The position numbers were made by a program, and so were the translations under genes. DNA of 64,000 nt from Actinotalea sp. Marseille-Q4924. Lineage in GTDB: Bacteria; Actinomycetota; Actinomycetes; Actinomycetales; Cellulomonadaceae. The stretch's first letter is position 1. Each line of letters starts with the position of its first letter. Positions 48,951 through 59,149 of the stretch are shown piece after piece. The notes under the pieces were generated by a model that saw only the letters and a program-made list of their open reading frames with translations, made no database searches and was not told the DNA's origin. The DNA lies in NCBI RefSeq assembly GCF_916618755.1, contig NZ_CAKAKB010000003.1:806001-870000 (forward strand), read 5' to 3'.

Positions 48951-49889
48951 ATGCGTCTGCTGTTCGCCGGTACCCCCGAGGTGGCGCTGCCGTCCCTCGA
49001 CGCACTGCTCGACTCCACCCACGAGGTGGTCGCGGTCCTCACCCGGCCTGACGCCCCCGCCGGCCGCGGACGACGCCTCACACCCAGCCCCGTGCGGGTG
49101 CGTGCCGAGGAGGCCGGCGTGCCGGTGCTCACGCCCTCGAGCCTGCGCGATCCCGAGGTGGTGGACCGGATCGCCGCCCTCGACGTGGACCTCGCGCCCG
49201 TCGTGGCCTACGGGGCGCTGCTGCCGCCCGCCGTCCTCGACGTCCCCCGGCACGGCTGGGTGAACCTCCACTTCTCGCTGCTGCCGGCGTGGCGCGGCGC
49301 CGCCCCGGTGCAGCACGCCGTCCTGCACGGCGACGAGGTGACCGGGGCCACGACCTTCCGGATCGAGGAGGGGCTGGACACCGGCCCCGTGTACGGCACG
49401 CTCACCGAGACCGTGCGCCCTCGGGACACGTCGGGCGACCTCCTGACGCGGCTCGCCGCGGCCGGCGCGACGCTGCTCCGCGCGACCGTCGACGGCATCG
49501 CCGACGGCTCGCTCCGCCCGCAGCCGCAGTCCACCGACGGCGTGAGCCACGCCCCGCGCCTCACCGTCGACGACGCCCGCGTCCGGTGGGAGCACCCGGC
49601 CCTGGCCGTCGACCGCCGGGTCCGTGGCTGCACGCCGGCCCCCGGCGCCTGGACGACGCTGCCCGACGGCGCCCGGCTCAAGCTGGGCCCGGTCCGTCCC
49701 CGCGACGACCTCGAGCCGCTCCCGCCGGGGGTGCTCCGGTCGACGCGGGCGGGCGTCGTCGTCGGCACCGGGACGCACCCGGTGGAGCTCGGGGAGGTCG
49801 CGCCCGCCGGCAAGCGGATGATGCCCGCCGCCGACTGGGCCCGCGGGGCCCGCCTGCCCGACGACGCGCGGCTCGGCGGGACGCCATGA
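48951..49889 (+). CDS. fmt: Methionyl-tRNA formyltransferase
   Basis: Fmt formylates initiator Met-tRNA. The 312-residue protein has [17 protein letters not shown], the [20 protein letters not shown] catalytic motif with the family's Asn in the preceding [22 protein letters not shown] and a C-terminal OB-like domain. The ATG at 48951 gives the conserved start. It overlaps rsmB by four bases. Confidence 0.96.
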   Translation: MRLLFAGTPEVALPSLDALLDSTHEVVAVLTRPDAPAGRGRRLTPSPVRVRAEEAGVPVLTPSSLRDPEVVDRIAALDVDLAPVVAYGALLPPAVLDVPRHGWVNLHFSLLPAWRGAAPVQHAVLHGDEVTGATTFRIEEGLDTGPVYGTLTETVRPRDTSGDLLTRLAAAGATLLRATVDGIADGSLRPQPQSTDGVSHAPRLTVDDARVRWEHPALAVDRRVRGCTPAPGAWTTLPDGARLKLGPVRPRDDLEPLPPGVLRSTRAGVVVGTGTHPVELGEVAPAGKRMMPAADWARGARLPDDARLGGTP

Positions 49890-51436
49890 GCGCCGGCGAG
49901 GGCGGGGACGGGCGGCCCCGCCGAGGCGCCCGCTCCGGCTCCGGCTCCGACTCGGACCGCTCGGCGTCCGGACGCGACCGCGCAGGCCGCCAGCGTGGCC
50001 CTGCGCGGTCGTCCGGACGGCCCGCACCCCGGACCGCCCAGGCACCGGCGCAGCGACGGCGCGGCGGCGACCCGGCGCGGACCGCCGCGTTCGACCTGCT
50101 GCGGCAGGTCGCGGACTCCGACGCCTACGCGAACCTCGTGCTCCCGCCGCTGCTGCGGGAGCGCCGCATCGTCGGGCGGGACGCCGCGTTCGCGACGGAG
50201 CTGACCTACGGCACGCTCCGCCTGCGGGGGCGGCACGACGCGGTCATCGCCGTCGCCGCCAGCAGGTCGCTGGAGAGCATCGACCCGCCCGTGCTGGACC
50301 TGCTGCGCCTCGGCGTCCACCAGCTGCTCGCGATGCGCGTCCCCGCGCACGCCGCGGTCTCCGAGACGGTGGGGCTCGCCCGGACCGCCGTCGGGACGGG
50401 CGCGTCGCAGTTCGTCAACGCGGTCCTGCGCAAGGTGGGCGCGTCGACGGCGGAGGAGTGGCTCGCGCGCCTCGCCGACGAGGCACCGGACGAGGTCGCC
50501 CGTCTCGCCGTCGTCCACAGCCACCCGGCGTGGGTGGTCCGTGCGATGCGCCAGGCGCTGGTCACGGACGGCCGCGACGTCGCCGAGCTCGCCGAGCTCC
50601 TCGCCGCCGACAACGCGGCGCCCGCGGTGACGCTCGTCGCGCGCCCGGGCCTGGCGGACCGCGCCGACGTGCTCGCGGGCACCCGGGACGCACGGCCCGG
50701 GCGCTGGGCCCCGACGGCGGTCGTCCTGCCCGGCGGGGACCCGGTGTCGGTCGCCGGCGTGCGCGAGGCGCGCGTGGGGGTGCAGGACGAGGGCAGCCAG
50801 CTCGTCGCGCTGGCCCTCGTCGCCGCGGAGCCCGTGCGGGACGGTGAGCGGTGGCTGGACCTGTGCGCCGGTCCGGGCGGGAAGACGGCGCTCCTCGGAG
50901 CCGTCGCGGCGCAGCACGGCGGGCACGTCGTCGCCACGGAGGTGCAGCCGCACCGCGCGGAGCTGGTGCGCCGCTCCACCTCGGCCGTCCCGCCCGGCAC
51001 GGTCACCGTCCGGTCCGCGGACGGGCGCGACGTCGGCGCCGAGGAGCCGGGCGCCTACGACCGCGTCCTCGTCGACGCCCCGTGCACCGGCCTGGGGGCC
51101 CTGCGCCGGCGACCGGAGGCGCGGTGGCGCCGCAGCAGCGCGGACCTGCCGGACCTCGGACGACTGCAGCGGGAGCTGCTCGCGTCGGCGCTCGACGCCG
51201 TGCGCCCCGGTGGGCTCGTCGCCTACGTCACGTGCTCGCCGCACGTGGCCGAGACCCGCCTCGTCGTCGACGACGTCCTGCGGCGCCGGGACGACGTCGA
51301 GCAGCTGGACGCACGGGAGGCCGTGCGGGCCGTCGCCGGCGACATCCCCCTCGGCGAGGGACCGGCGGTCCAGCTGTGGCCCCACGTCCACGGGACGGAT
51401 GCGATGCACCTCGCCCTGCTGCGCCGTCGGGCCTGA
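49886..51436 (+). CDS. rsmB: 16S rRNA (cytosine-967-C5)-methyltransferase RsmB
   Basis: RsmB methylates C967 of 16S rRNA with SAM. The 516-residue protein has a disordered lead of about 60 residues rich in Gly/Ser/Arg, a NusB-like RNA-binding domain (residues 65-200, [20 protein letters not shown]), and the methyltransferase domain with motif [17 protein letters not shown], motif [14 protein letters not shown] and the second Cys in VTCSPH. The ATG overlaps fmt. The lead is longer than in most homologues; internal starts exist but none is clearly better. Confidence 0.94.
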   Translation: MSAGEGGDGRPRRGARSGSGSDSDRSASGRDRAGRQRGPARSSGRPAPRTAQAPAQRRRGGDPARTAAFDLLRQVADSDAYANLVLPPLLRERRIVGRDAAFATELTYGTLRLRGRHDAVIAVAASRSLESIDPPVLDLLRLGVHQLLAMRVPAHAAVSETVGLARTAVGTGASQFVNAVLRKVGASTAEEWLARLADEAPDEVARLAVVHSHPAWVVRAMRQALVTDGRDVAELAELLAADNAAPAVTLVARPGLADRADVLAGTRDARPGRWAPTAVVLPGGDPVSVAGVREARVGVQDEGSQLVALALVAAEPVRDGERWLDLCAGPGGKTALLGAVAAQHGGHVVATEVQPHRAELVRRSTSAVPPGTVTVRSADGRDVGAEEPGAYDRVLVDAPCTGLGALRRRPEARWRRSSADLPDLGRLQRELLASALDAVRPGGLVAYVTCSPHVAETRLVVDDVLRRRDDVEQLDAREAVRAVAGDIPLGEGPAVQLWPHVHGTDAMHLALLRRRA

Positions 51437-51454
51437 CCGCGCGCCGGGACCGGC

Positions 51455-52099
51455 TCAGCCGTCCCGACCGGTGCCGCGTCCGGGCGCGGACATGTCCCCG
51501 GTCCCCGGCGTGCCCTCCGCCAGGCCGTAGCGCAGGAGGACCGCGCCCTTCGGACCGGCGACGGGTGGTTCCAGCAGCGTGAGGCTCGTGGGCACCTCGC
51601 CGCCGTCGAAGACCTTCTTCCCGACGCCGAGCACGATGGGGTGCACCCACAGGTCGAGGCGGTCGAAGAGCCGCTCGTGCAGCAGCGTCTGCACGAGGTT
51701 GAGGCTGCCGACGACCTTCACCTGCTCGTGCCGGTCGCGCAGCTCGCGCACCGCGGCCGGCAGGTCCGGGCCGAGCTGCGACGACCCCGCCCACGACAGG
51801 TCCGGCCGGCCCCGGGACGCCACGTACTTGGGCACGCGGTTGAAGAGGGTCGCGATCGAGGTGTCCTCGCCGCCCTCCTGGTGCGGCCAGTAGGCCGCGA
51901 AGATCTCGTACGTCCGCCGGCCGAGGAGGAGCGCGTCGGTGCCCTCGTACGCGGCGGCGACCTGCTCGCCGCTGACGTCGTCCAGCAGCGGCGCCTGCCA
52001 CCCGCCGAACGGGAAGCGCACCGGGTCCTCGTCCGGGCCCCCGGGCGCCTGCCCGACGAGGTCGAGGGTGGTGAACAGCTCGATGTGGATCTGGCCCAT
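51455..52099 (-). CDS. RibD C-terminal / dihydrofolate reductase family protein
   Basis: A 214-residue protein with the fold of the RibD reductase domain and [49 protein letters not shown] and [20 protein letters not shown]. Proteins of this family are NADPH-dependent reductases of uncertain substrate. ATG at 52099 is used rather than an upstream in-frame start, since GGGAGA precedes it. It is transcribed against the surrounding genes and ends 18 bases from rsmB. It is unlikely to be the essential riboflavin reductase, because a complete RibD is encoded at 53202. Confidence 0.87.
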   Translation of the reverse strand: MGQIHIELFTTLDLVGQAPGGPDEDPVRFPFGGWQAPLLDDVSGEQVAAAYEGTDALLLGRRTYEIFAAYWPHQEGGEDTSIATLFNRVPKYVASRGRPDLSWAGSSQLGPDLPAAVRELRDRHEQVKVVGSLNLVQTLLHERLFDRLDLWVHPIVLGVGKKVFDGGEVPTSLTLLEPPVAGPKGAVLLRYGLAEGTPGTGDMSAPGRGTGRDG

Positions 52100-52180
52100 G
52101 GTCGTCTCCCGTCGTGGTCGTCCCGTCACGAGGTAGACCGGTGGGGCCCCGTGAACTCATCGCTGCGTCAGACTGCTGCC

Positions 52181-52846
52181 ATGGACGTCGCGATCTCCCC
52201 GAGCATCCTCTCCGCCGACTTCACGAACCTCGAGGCCGAGCTGCACCGCATCGCGGACGCGGACTTCGCCCACGTGGACGTCATGGACAACCACTTCGTG
52301 CCGAACCTCACGCTCGGCCTCCCGGTGGTCGAGCGGATCGTCCAGGTCTCCCCGGTGCCGATCGACGTCCACCTCATGATCGAGGACCCGGACCGCTGGG
52401 CACCCGGCTACGCCGAGGCGGGTGCCGCGTCGGTGACGTTCCACGCCGAGGCCGCCCGGGCTCCGGTCCGGCTGGCGCGCGAGCTGCGGCGCCTCGGCGC
52501 ACGCGCCGGCGTCGCACTGCGGCCGGCCACGCCCGTCGAGCCGTACCTCGACCTGCTCGCCGAGGTCGACATGGTCCTGATCATGACGGTCGAGCCGGGG
52601 TTCGGCGGGCAGGCGTTCATCGACGGCACCCTGCCGAAGATCCGCCGGACCCGTGCCGCGATCGCCGCCTCCGGCCTGGACGTGTGGGTGCAGGTCGACG
52701 GTGGCGTCTCCACGGAGACGGTGGAGCGGGCCGCCGATGCGGGCGCCAACGTCTTCGTCGCCGGGTCGGCGGTGTACGGCAGCGACGACGCCGCCGCTCG
52801 CATCGCCGAGCTGCGCCGCCTGGCGTCCGCCGCCCACGGCCACTGA
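52181..52846 (+). CDS. rpe: Ribulose-phosphate 3-epimerase
   Basis: Rpe interconverts ribulose and xylulose 5-phosphates. The 221-residue TIM barrel shows [53 protein letters not shown] and [13 protein letters not shown] at 52181 begins this conserved start. Ribulose 5-phosphate is also a riboflavin precursor, used by RibBA in the downstream operon, which may explain the common rpe-rib linkage. Confidence 0.97.
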   Translation: MDVAISPSILSADFTNLEAELHRIADADFAHVDVMDNHFVPNLTLGLPVVERIVQVSPVPIDVHLMIEDPDRWAPGYAEAGAASVTFHAEAARAPVRLARELRRLGARAGVALRPATPVEPYLDLLAEVDMVLIMTVEPGFGGQAFIDGTLPKIRRTRAAIAASGLDVWVQVDGGVSTETVERAADAGANVFVAGSAVYGSDDAAARIAELRRLASAAHGH

Positions 52847-52856
52847 GGCGCGACCC

Positions 52857-52873
52857 GTCCGCCGTCGGCGGAC
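52857..52873. terminator. Possible terminator after rpe
   Basis: GTCCGCC at 52857-52863 pairs with GGCGGAC at 52867-52873 around a GTC loop, 11 bases after the rpe stop. No T-tract follows, so activity is uncertain. Confidence 0.35.
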
Positions 52874-52921
52874 ACGCGGCCGGACGGCGTCGGGCCGTGG
52901 CAGAATTCGGCTCGAACACGT

Positions 52922-53065
52922 ACGTGCTCCGGGGTCGGTGCAATTCCGAACCGGCGGTGACAGTCCGCGACCCGGCCCGTGCAGTCGCCCCAGGGTGACG
53001 GCGGGACGGTTGACCTGGTGGAACTCCAGGACCGACGGTGACAGTCCGGATGGGAGGAAGCACGT
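52922..53065 (+). ncRNA. FMN riboswitch (RFN element)
   Basis: The conserved FMN aptamer blocks are present in order: GGGGTCGGTGCAATTCC, CCGGCGGTGACAGTCC, the GGTTGACCTGGTGGAACTCC block (53008-53027), GACCGACGGTGACAGTCC and GGATGGGAGGAAG. The closing P1 helix is ACGTGCT at 52922-52928 with AGCACGT at 53059-53065. FMN binding should repress the riboflavin operon that begins at 53202. Confidence 0.95.
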
Positions 53066-53068
53066 GGT

Positions 53069-53200
53069 GGTCGTGCACGGTCCTGGTGCGCCTCCTCGGG
53101 GGCGTCCGACCGGCCCTCCGCGGCCGGGCGCGGCAGTGCACGACCGCTGACGCGTCCTGCCGCGTCGTACCCCGGAGCACCTGAGGCTCGGGAGGTGCAC
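53069..53200 (+). promoter_or_regulatory. Expression platform of the FMN riboswitch
   Basis: GGTCGTGCAC at 53069-53078 pairs perfectly with GTGCACGACC at 53136-53145, enclosing a CCGGCC/GGCCGG hairpin. A third copy of the self-complementary GTGCAC lies at 53195-53200, right after the ribosome binding site GGAG and next to the ribD GTG. The copies can pair with one another in turn, so the switch probably works by hiding the ribD ribosome binding site. No T-tract is seen, which favours translational control. Confidence 0.55.
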
Positions 53201-53201
53201 G

Positions 53202-54293
53202 GTGGAGGACGCGGGCACGCGCGCCGCACTCGACGCCGCCATGCTGCGCGCGCTCGAGCTGGCGGGTCGCGGACCCGCCCACGGGCCGAACCCGCGCGTC
53301 GGGTGCGTGCTCCTGGACCGCCGGGGGACCGCCCTCGGTGAGGGCTGGCACGCCGGTGCCGGGAGCCCGCACGCGGAGGTCGCCGCACTGGAGGCGGCCC
53401 GCCGAGCCGGCGCGGACGTCCGCGGCGCCACGGCCGTCGTCACCCTCGAGCCGTGCAACCACACCGGACGCACCGGCCCGTGCACGGAGGCGCTCCTCGC
53501 CGCGGGCGTGACCACGGTCGTCCACGCGGTGGACGACCCCGACCCGGATGCCGCCGGGGGCGCCGACCGGCTCCGCGAGGCGGGCGTCGACGTCGTCGGC
53601 GGCCTGCGCCGCGGCGAGGGGGAGGAGCTCCTGCGGGTCTGGCTGCACGCCGTCCGCAGCGGCCGGCCGTGGGTCACCCTCAAGCTCGCCGCGACGCTCG
53701 ACGGGCGCGTCGCCGCGGCGGACGGCACGAGCCGGTGGATCACCTCCGCCGCGTCACGGCGCCACGCCCACGCCCACCGCGCCCTCGTCGACGCGATCGC
53801 CGTGGGCACCGGGACGGCCCTCGCCGACGACCCGGCCCTCACGGTCCGCCCCGAGGAGGGCGAGCCGCCGGCCCACCAGCCGCTGCGCGTCGTCGTCGGC
53901 CGCAGGGACGTGCCCGAGGGCGCGCGCCTGCGGGAACCGGGCGGCGCCCTCGTCCAGGCCAGGTCGCACGACGTCGGGGAGGTCCTGGCCGTGCTCGCGG
54001 AGCGGCGCGTCCGTCACCTGCTCGTCGAGGGCGGCCCCACCCTGGCGGCCGCGTTCCTGCGCGCCGGCGCGGTCGACGAGCTCCACGCGTACGTCGCCCC
54101 CGTCCTCCTCGGCGCCGGCCCGACCGCCGTCGCGGACCTCGGCATCGCGTCCATCGGCGGGGCGTCCCGCTGGCGCACCGTCGAGACGGTCCGGCTCGAC
54201 GACGACGTCCTCGTCGTCGCCCGCCCGTCGGGACCACGCGCCGGAACCACCACCAGCAGCACGACCAGCAGTCCGAGCACGGAGGAGACCTGA
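53202..54293 (+). CDS. ribD: Bifunctional riboflavin deaminase-reductase RibD
   Basis: RibD deaminates and then reduces the pyrimidine intermediate of riboflavin synthesis. The 363-residue protein has the deaminase domain first (GPNPRVGCVLL, zinc ligands in SPHAEVAAL and LEPCNHTGRTGPC) and the NADPH reductase domain after residue 145 (WVTLKLAATLDGRVAAADG, SRWIT, LLVEGGPTLAAAF). GTG start after GGGAGG. The stop overlaps ribE by one base. Confidence 0.96.
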   Translation: MEDAGTRAALDAAMLRALELAGRGPAHGPNPRVGCVLLDRRGTALGEGWHAGAGSPHAEVAALEAARRAGADVRGATAVVTLEPCNHTGRTGPCTEALLAAGVTTVVHAVDDPDPDAAGGADRLREAGVDVVGGLRRGEGEELLRVWLHAVRSGRPWVTLKLAATLDGRVAAADGTSRWITSAASRRHAHAHRALVDAIAVGTGTALADDPALTVRPEEGEPPAHQPLRVVVGRRDVPEGARLREPGGALVQARSHDVGEVLAVLAERRVRHLLVEGGPTLAAAFLRAGAVDELHAYVAPVLLGAGPTAVADLGIASIGGASRWRTVETVRLDDDVLVVARPSGPRAGTTTSSTTSSPSTEET

Positions 54294-54922
54294 TGTTCAC
54301 CGGCATCGTGGAGGAGGTCGGCGAGGTGCTGGCCGTCGAGCACACCGGCGAGGACGCGCGGCTCCGGCTGCGTGGTCCCGTCGTCACCGCGGGTGTCCGC
54401 CCGGGCGACTCGATCGCGGTCTCCGGCGTCTGCCTGACGGTCACCGCGCTCGGGGACGACGGGACCTTCGCGGCCGACGTCATGCCGGAGACCTTGCGCC
54501 GCAGCACCCTGGGCGGCCTCGCGCCGGGGGACCGGGTGAACCTGGAGCGGGCGGTGCGCGCGGACGGCCGCCTCGACGGTCACCTGGTGCAGGGACACGT
54601 CGACGGTGTCGGCGAGCTCGTCAGCCGCACCCCGGGGCCGCGCTGGGACGACCTCGTCCTGCGGCTCCCCGCGGCGCTCGCCCGGTACGTCGCGGAGAAG
54701 GGGTCGATCGCCGTGTCGGGCGTCTCCCTCACGGTGACGCACGTCGGGGACGACACGTTCGGCGTCTCCCTCATCCCGACGACGCTCGCCGCCACCACCC
54801 TGGGCGGACTGCGCCCCGGTGACCGGGTCAACCTCGAGGTCGACGTGGTCGCGAAGTACGTGGAACGGCTGCTCGGCGCCCGGCCGGGCGCCTCGCCCCA
54901 CGACGAGGAGGCATCGGCATGA
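54293..54922 (+). CDS. ribE: Riboflavin synthase alpha chain
   Basis: The enzyme dismutates two 6,7-dimethyl-8-ribityllumazine molecules to riboflavin. The 209-residue protein is a tandem of two lumazine-binding domains: MFTGIVEEVGEV with IAVSGVCLTVT, then HLVQGHVDGVGE with IAVSGVSLTVT. One-base overlap with ribD and four-base overlap with ribBA show tight coupling. Confidence 0.96.
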   Translation: MFTGIVEEVGEVLAVEHTGEDARLRLRGPVVTAGVRPGDSIAVSGVCLTVTALGDDGTFAADVMPETLRRSTLGGLAPGDRVNLERAVRADGRLDGHLVQGHVDGVGELVSRTPGPRWDDLVLRLPAALARYVAEKGSIAVSGVSLTVTHVGDDTFGVSLIPTTLAATTLGGLRPGDRVNLEVDVVAKYVERLLGARPGASPHDEEASA

Positions 54923-56184
54923 CGGCAGCAGCGATCCGGCTGGGCACGGTCGAGGAGGCGGTCGAGGCGCTGCGCGCCGGGCGGCCGGTGCTCGTGGCCG
55001 ACAGCCCCGACCGCGAGAACGAGGCCGACGTCGTGCTCGCGGCCCAGTCCGCGACCACCGAGTGGGTCGCGTGGACCATCCGGCACTCCTCGGGCTACCT
55101 GTGCGCCCCGATGCCCGGCACGCGGGCGGACGCCCTGGACCTGCCGCTCATGGTGCCGTCGAGCCAGGATCCCCGCCGCACCGCGTACACGGTCACCGTG
55201 GACGCGGCGGCGGGCGTCACGACCGGCATCTCCGCCGCGGACCGCGCCCACACGCTGCGGGTCCTGGCGGACCCCGCGTCGGGACCGTCCAGCGTCATCC
55301 GGCCCGGCCACGTCCTGCCGCTGCGCGCGGTGCCGGGCGGCGTGCTGCACCGGGCCGGGCACACGGAGGCGGCCGTCGACCTCTGCCGGCTCGCGGGTCT
55401 GGAGCCGGTCGCGGGGATCGCGGAGCTCGTCCGCGACGACGGGGCGATGATGCGCCTCGACCAGGCCGCGGTGCTCGCGCAGGACGAGGGCCTCGTGCTC
55501 CTCACCATCGCCGACCTCGTCGACTGGCGCCGGCGTACCGGTGACCTCCCCACGGAGGAGGCGCCTGCCCCCGAGGCACGGGTGCAGCGCACGGGCAGCG
55601 CCCGACTGCCGACCCGCCACGGCGACTTCGCGGTGCACGGCTACCGCGACCTGCGCACGGGTGCCGGGCACGTCGCGCTCGTGCCCGAGGACGTCGAGCA
55701 CCCCGCCGCGGTCCCGGTCGTCCGCGTCCACTCCGAGTGCCTGACGGGCGACGCGTTCGGCTCGCTGCGCTGCGACTGCGGGCCCCAGCTGGACGCGGCC
55801 CTGGAGCGCGCCGCCAAGGAGGGCGGCGCCGTCGTCTACCTGCGCGGGCACGAGGGGCGGGGCATCGGTCTGCTGGCCAAGATCGACGCGTACGCGCTGC
55901 AGGACGCCGGACGGGACACCGTCGAGGCGAACCTCGAGCTCGGCCACCCGGCCGACCGCCGCGAGTACGGCGCCGCGGCCGCGATGCTCACCGACCTGGG
56001 GCTGAGCAGGATCCGTCTGCTCACCAACAACCCCGCGAAGGTCACCGGGCTGGCCGCGTCGGGCGTGGACGTCGTCGAGGTGGTCCCGCACGAGGTCGGG
56101 CGGACCACCGAGAACGCCGCGTACCTGCACACCAAGGCGGTGGCGATGGGCCACCTGCTGACCCTGGAGGAGGACACCCCATGA
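54919..56184 (+). CDS. ribBA: 3,4-DHBP synthase / GTP cyclohydrolase II
   Basis: RibBA makes both riboflavin precursors. The 421-residue protein has the DHBP synthase domain at 1-205 ([46 protein letters not shown]) and the GTP cyclohydrolase II domain at 210-415, with zinc ligands in [18 protein letters not shown] and the substrate loop [12 protein letters not shown]. Both sets of active-site motifs look intact. Confidence 0.96.
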   Translation: MTAAAIRLGTVEEAVEALRAGRPVLVADSPDRENEADVVLAAQSATTEWVAWTIRHSSGYLCAPMPGTRADALDLPLMVPSSQDPRRTAYTVTVDAAAGVTTGISAADRAHTLRVLADPASGPSSVIRPGHVLPLRAVPGGVLHRAGHTEAAVDLCRLAGLEPVAGIAELVRDDGAMMRLDQAAVLAQDEGLVLLTIADLVDWRRRTGDLPTEEAPAPEARVQRTGSARLPTRHGDFAVHGYRDLRTGAGHVALVPEDVEHPAAVPVVRVHSECLTGDAFGSLRCDCGPQLDAALERAAKEGGAVVYLRGHEGRGIGLLAKIDAYALQDAGRDTVEANLELGHPADRREYGAAAAMLTDLGLSRIRLLTNNPAKVTGLAASGVDVVEVVPHEVGRTTENAAYLHTKAVAMGHLLTLEEDTP

Positions 56185-56648
56185 GCGGAGCCGGAGCTCC
56201 CACCCTCGAGCTCGACGGCCGCGGGCTGCGCGTCGTCGTCGTCGCCGCGAGCTGGCACGACGTCGTCATGGACGGCCTCGTGGCCGGCGCGCAGCGCGCG
56301 CTCGAGCGCGCTCAGGTCACCGACGTCGCCCTGGTGCGGGTACCGGGCTCGTTCGAGCTGCCCGTGGCGGCGCTGCACGCCGCTCGGACGGGCGCGGACG
56401 CCGTCGTCGCCCTCGGCGTGGTGATCCGCGGCGGGACGCCGCACTTCGACTACGTGTGCCAGGCGGCGACCCAGGGGCTGACCGACGTCGCCCTGCAGAC
56501 GGGCACGCCGGTCGGCTTCGGCGTCCTCACCTGCGACGATGAGGCCCAGGCGCTGGACCGCGCGGGCCTCGAGGGCTCCCGCGAGGACAAGGGTGCCGAG
56601 GCGGCGGAGGCCGCCGTCGCGACCGTCCTGGCGCTGCGCGGGCTCTGA
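56181..56648 (+). CDS. ribH: 6,7-Dimethyl-8-ribityllumazine synthase
   Basis: Lumazine synthase forms the icosahedral or pentameric penultimate enzyme. The 155-residue protein has [51 protein letters not shown] and [15 protein letters not shown]. It overlaps ribBA by four bases and is followed without a gap by the transporter gene. Confidence 0.95.
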   Translation: MSGAGAPTLELDGRGLRVVVVAASWHDVVMDGLVAGAQRALERAQVTDVALVRVPGSFELPVAALHAARTGADAVVALGVVIRGGTPHFDYVCQAATQGLTDVALQTGTPVGFGVLTCDDEAQALDRAGLEGSREDKGAEAAEAAVATVLALRGL

Positions 56649-57356
56649 GTGGGACCCCTCGAGTGGCTCTTCGGCGCGGAGCTGACGATCGCCGGCGCCC
56701 CGATCCTGTGGCGCGAGATCGTCGGCAACGCGTTCGGCCTGGCGTCGGCCGTCGGCGGCATGCGGCGGCGCCTGTGGGCGTGGCCTGTCGGCATCGTCGG
56801 CAACGTCCTGCTCTTCACGGTCTTCCTCGGCGGGGTCTTCGACACGCCCCAGGCCAAGGACCTGTACGGCCAGGCCGGGCGGCAGGTGTTCTTCGTCGCC
56901 GTCGCTGTGTACGGCTGGGTCCGGTGGCGCGAGACACAGCGGTCCGGCGGGCCCGGTGCTGCCGCCGTCGTGCCGCGCTGGGCGGGGGCGGCGGGCTGGC
57001 TGCAGCTGGGCGTGGGCGCCGTCGTCGGCACGGTCGTGTTCGCGCTGGTGTTCCAGGCGCTCGGCTCGTGGGGGCCGTGGGCGGACGCGTGGATCTTCAC
57101 CGGCTCGCTGCTCGCGACGTACGGGATGGCGCGGGGCTGGACGGAGTTCTGGCTCGTCTGGATCGCCGTGGACGTCGTCGGCGTGCCGCTGCTGCTGCGG
57201 GCCGGCTACTACCCCTCGGCGGTCCTCTACGCCGTCTACGGCGTGGTCGTCGCCTACGGCTTCACGGTCTGGCTGCGTGCGCAGCGCCAGGAGGGCGTCC
57301 CGGCACCGGAGCGGGCCGCGGTGGCCGGCACCGGGACCGCCGTCCTGGTCGAGTGA
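56649..57356 (+). CDS. PnuC-family transporter, probable riboflavin importer
   Basis: A 235-residue membrane protein with about seven hydrophobic segments and PnuC-family features (NAFGLASAVGGMRRRLWAWPVGIVGN, then FYLVWIAVDV-like EFWLVWIAVDVVGVPLL and a GYYPSAVLYAVYGV segment). PnuC proteins import nicotinamide riboside, but the RibM/PnuX branch carries riboflavin and in actinobacteria is placed under FMN riboswitch control. The position as last gene of this rib operon, with GTG directly after the ribH stop, makes riboflavin the more likely substrate. Confidence 0.83.
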   Translation: MGPLEWLFGAELTIAGAPILWREIVGNAFGLASAVGGMRRRLWAWPVGIVGNVLLFTVFLGGVFDTPQAKDLYGQAGRQVFFVAVAVYGWVRWRETQRSGGPGAAAVVPRWAGAAGWLQLGVGAVVGTVVFALVFQALGSWGPWADAWIFTGSLLATYGMARGWTEFWLVWIAVDVVGVPLLLRAGYYPSAVLYAVYGVVVAYGFTVWLRAQRQEGVPAPERAAVAGTGTAVLVE

Positions 57357-57435
57357 CGCCGCGGTGCGGCGGGCCGGTCTCCCGGGTGGGCTGCCCGTGC
57401 GCGGGACGCCGCTGCCCGGCTCCGCCACGGGGAAC

Positions 57436-57441
57436 TAGGCT
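57436..57441 (+). promoter_or_regulatory. -10 box of a probably leaderless hisE transcript
   Basis: TAGGCT lies eight bases before the hisE GTG at 57450, with no Shine-Dalgarno between. Confidence 0.45.
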
Positions 57442-57449
57442 CTGACGAC

Positions 57450-57713
57450 GTGAAGACCTTCGACACCCTGTTCGCCGAGCTGTCCGAGAAGGCCCGCACG
57501 CGACCCGAGGGATCCGGGACCGTCGCCCAGCTCGACGCCGGCGTCCACGCGATCGGCAAGAAGGTCGTCGAGGAGGCTGCCGAGGTGTGGATGGCCGCCG
57601 AGCACGAGGGCGACGACCGGACCGCGGAGGAGATCTCGCAGCTGCTCTACCACCTGCAGGTCCTCATGCTCGCCCGCGGCCTCACCCTCGAGGACGTCTA
57701 CTCCCACCTGTGA
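57450..57713 (+). CDS. hisE: Phosphoribosyl-ATP pyrophosphatase
   Basis: HisE hydrolyses PR-ATP to PR-AMP, the second step of histidine synthesis. The 87-residue MazG-like helical protein has [34 protein letters not shown] and [19 protein letters not shown]. It is followed after 105 bases by hisG, the usual actinobacterial pair. Confidence 0.95.
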   Translation: MKTFDTLFAELSEKARTRPEGSGTVAQLDAGVHAIGKKVVEEAAEVWMAAEHEGDDRTAEEISQLLYHLQVLMLARGLTLEDVYSHL

Positions 57714-57818
57714 CCCGTCGGCGGCGCAGCCCCTCGGGCGACCGCCGCACCCGGTCCTGCTGCACCCTGAGCCGGACCACCCCGACCGACCGACCGCCTC
57801 GAACAGACCAGGACACCC

Positions 57819-58673
57819 GTGCTGCGCATCGCCGTCCCCAACAAGGGCTCGCTGTCCGAGCCGGCCTCCGCCATGCTGCGCGAGGCCGGGTACAAGCAGC
57901 GACGTGACACCCGCGAGCTCGTGCTCGCCGACCCGGCGAACGACGTCGAGTTCTTCTTCCTCAGGCCACGCGACATCGCCGTGTACGTCGGGGCAGGCAC
58001 GGTCCACGCCGGGATCACCGGTCGCGACCTCCTGCTCGACTCCGGGTCCTCCGCCGTGGAGCACCTGCCGCTCGGCTTCGCGCGATCGACGTTCCGGTTC
58101 GCCGCACCGCCGGCCGAGGGCCTCACGGGCGTGGGGGACCTCGACGGGCGACGGATCGCCACGTCGTACCCGATCCTCGTGGCCCAGCACCTCGCCGACC
58201 ACGGTGTCGGCACGCCGCCCATCGTGCGCCTCGACGGGGCGGTCGAGACGGCCATCCAGCTCGGCGTCGCGGACGTCATCGCCGACGTCGTGGAGACCGG
58301 CTCGACCCTCCGGGCAGCGGGCCTGGAGGTCTTCGGCGACCCGATCCTCCGCTCCGAGGCGGTCCTCGTGCGGGCGGACGGCACCAAGGCGCCGCCGCCG
58401 GGGCTCGACGTCCTGACGCGCCGTCTGCAGGGCGTGCTCGTCGCCCAGCAGTACGTGCTCATGGACTACGACGTGCCGATCGCACTGGTCGAGCAGGCGG
58501 TCGCGATCACGCCAGGGCTGGAGTCCCCGACGGTGTCCCCGCTGCACAACAGCGAGTGGTCCGCCGTGCGCGCCATGGTCCGCCAGGACGAGACGAACCG
58601 CGTCATGGACGCGCTGTACGACGTGGGCGCCCGCGCGATCCTCGTCACGCAGATCCACGCCTGCCGCCTGTAG
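57819..58673 (+). CDS. hisG: ATP phosphoribosyltransferase (long form)
   Basis: HisG begins histidine synthesis and is feedback-inhibited by histidine. The 284-residue protein is the long form: catalytic domains from RIAVPNKGSLSEPA, with YVGAGTVHAGITGRDLL and the PRPP loop ADVIADVVETGSTLRAAGL, then a C-terminal regulatory ferredoxin-like domain (after about residue 210, SPTVSPLHNSEWSAVRAMV). GTG at 57819. Confidence 0.95.
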   Translation: MLRIAVPNKGSLSEPASAMLREAGYKQRRDTRELVLADPANDVEFFFLRPRDIAVYVGAGTVHAGITGRDLLLDSGSSAVEHLPLGFARSTFRFAAPPAEGLTGVGDLDGRRIATSYPILVAQHLADHGVGTPPIVRLDGAVETAIQLGVADVIADVVETGSTLRAAGLEVFGDPILRSEAVLVRADGTKAPPPGLDVLTRRLQGVLVAQQYVLMDYDVPIALVEQAVAITPGLESPTVSPLHNSEWSAVRAMVRQDETNRVMDALYDVGARAILVTQIHACRL

Positions 58674-58675
58674 CG

Positions 58676-59149
58676 ATGAGCACGCACGGCGACCGCCACG
58701 GCGGCGACCCGTACCGGCCGTTCCGACCCCGCGCGGCGCGGTGGGTGTCCACGGTGGTCGCCGTCGTCTTCGCGGTGGTCATCATCGGGCTGTCGTTCGT
58801 CGTGCCGTCCTACGCCACGGTGACGGTCGCGTGGCTCGACCGGCTCGGCTTCGCGCTGGTCGCGGCCGGCGGCGCGTTGCTGCTGCTGCGGCACGCCGCG
58901 GTGCGCGCGGACCCGAGCCCTGAGGGGCTCAGGGTCAGGAACCTGACCAGCACGCGCACGGTCACGTGGGCGGAGATCGTCTCGGTCCGGTTCGGGCACG
59001 GGCACCCGTGGGTGCAGCTCGACCTCGCCGACGGCGAGACGCTCGCCGTCATGGGCATCCAGCGGGCCGACGGCGCTCGGGCCGTCGCGGAGGCGAAGCG
59101 GCTCGCGACGCTCGTGGCGCGGCACTCGGAGACGAGCCGGGACGACTGA
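58676..59149 (+). CDS. Small membrane protein with PH-like domain
   Basis: A 157-residue protein with two membrane helices (about residues 22-45 and 54-74) and a C-terminal PH-like domain (EGLRVRNLTSTRTVTWAEIVSVRF, VQLDLADGETLAVMGIQ), the common actinobacterial PH-domain (DUF2581-like) arrangement found after hisG. ATG at 58676 is two bases after the hisG stop. The function is unknown. Confidence 0.83.
   Translation: MSTHGDRHGGDPYRPFRPRAARWVSTVVAVVFAVVIIGLSFVVPSYATVTVAWLDRLGFALVAAGGALLLLRHAAVRADPSPEGLRVRNLTSTRTVTWAEIVSVRFGHGHPWVQLDLADGETLAVMGIQRADGARAVAEAKRLATLVARHSETSRDD

Noticed and set aside
51455-52099. The RibD-C/DHFR-like gene as part of the riboflavin operon
   Set aside because: It is on the opposite strand, outside the riboswitch, and a full RibD is present downstream.
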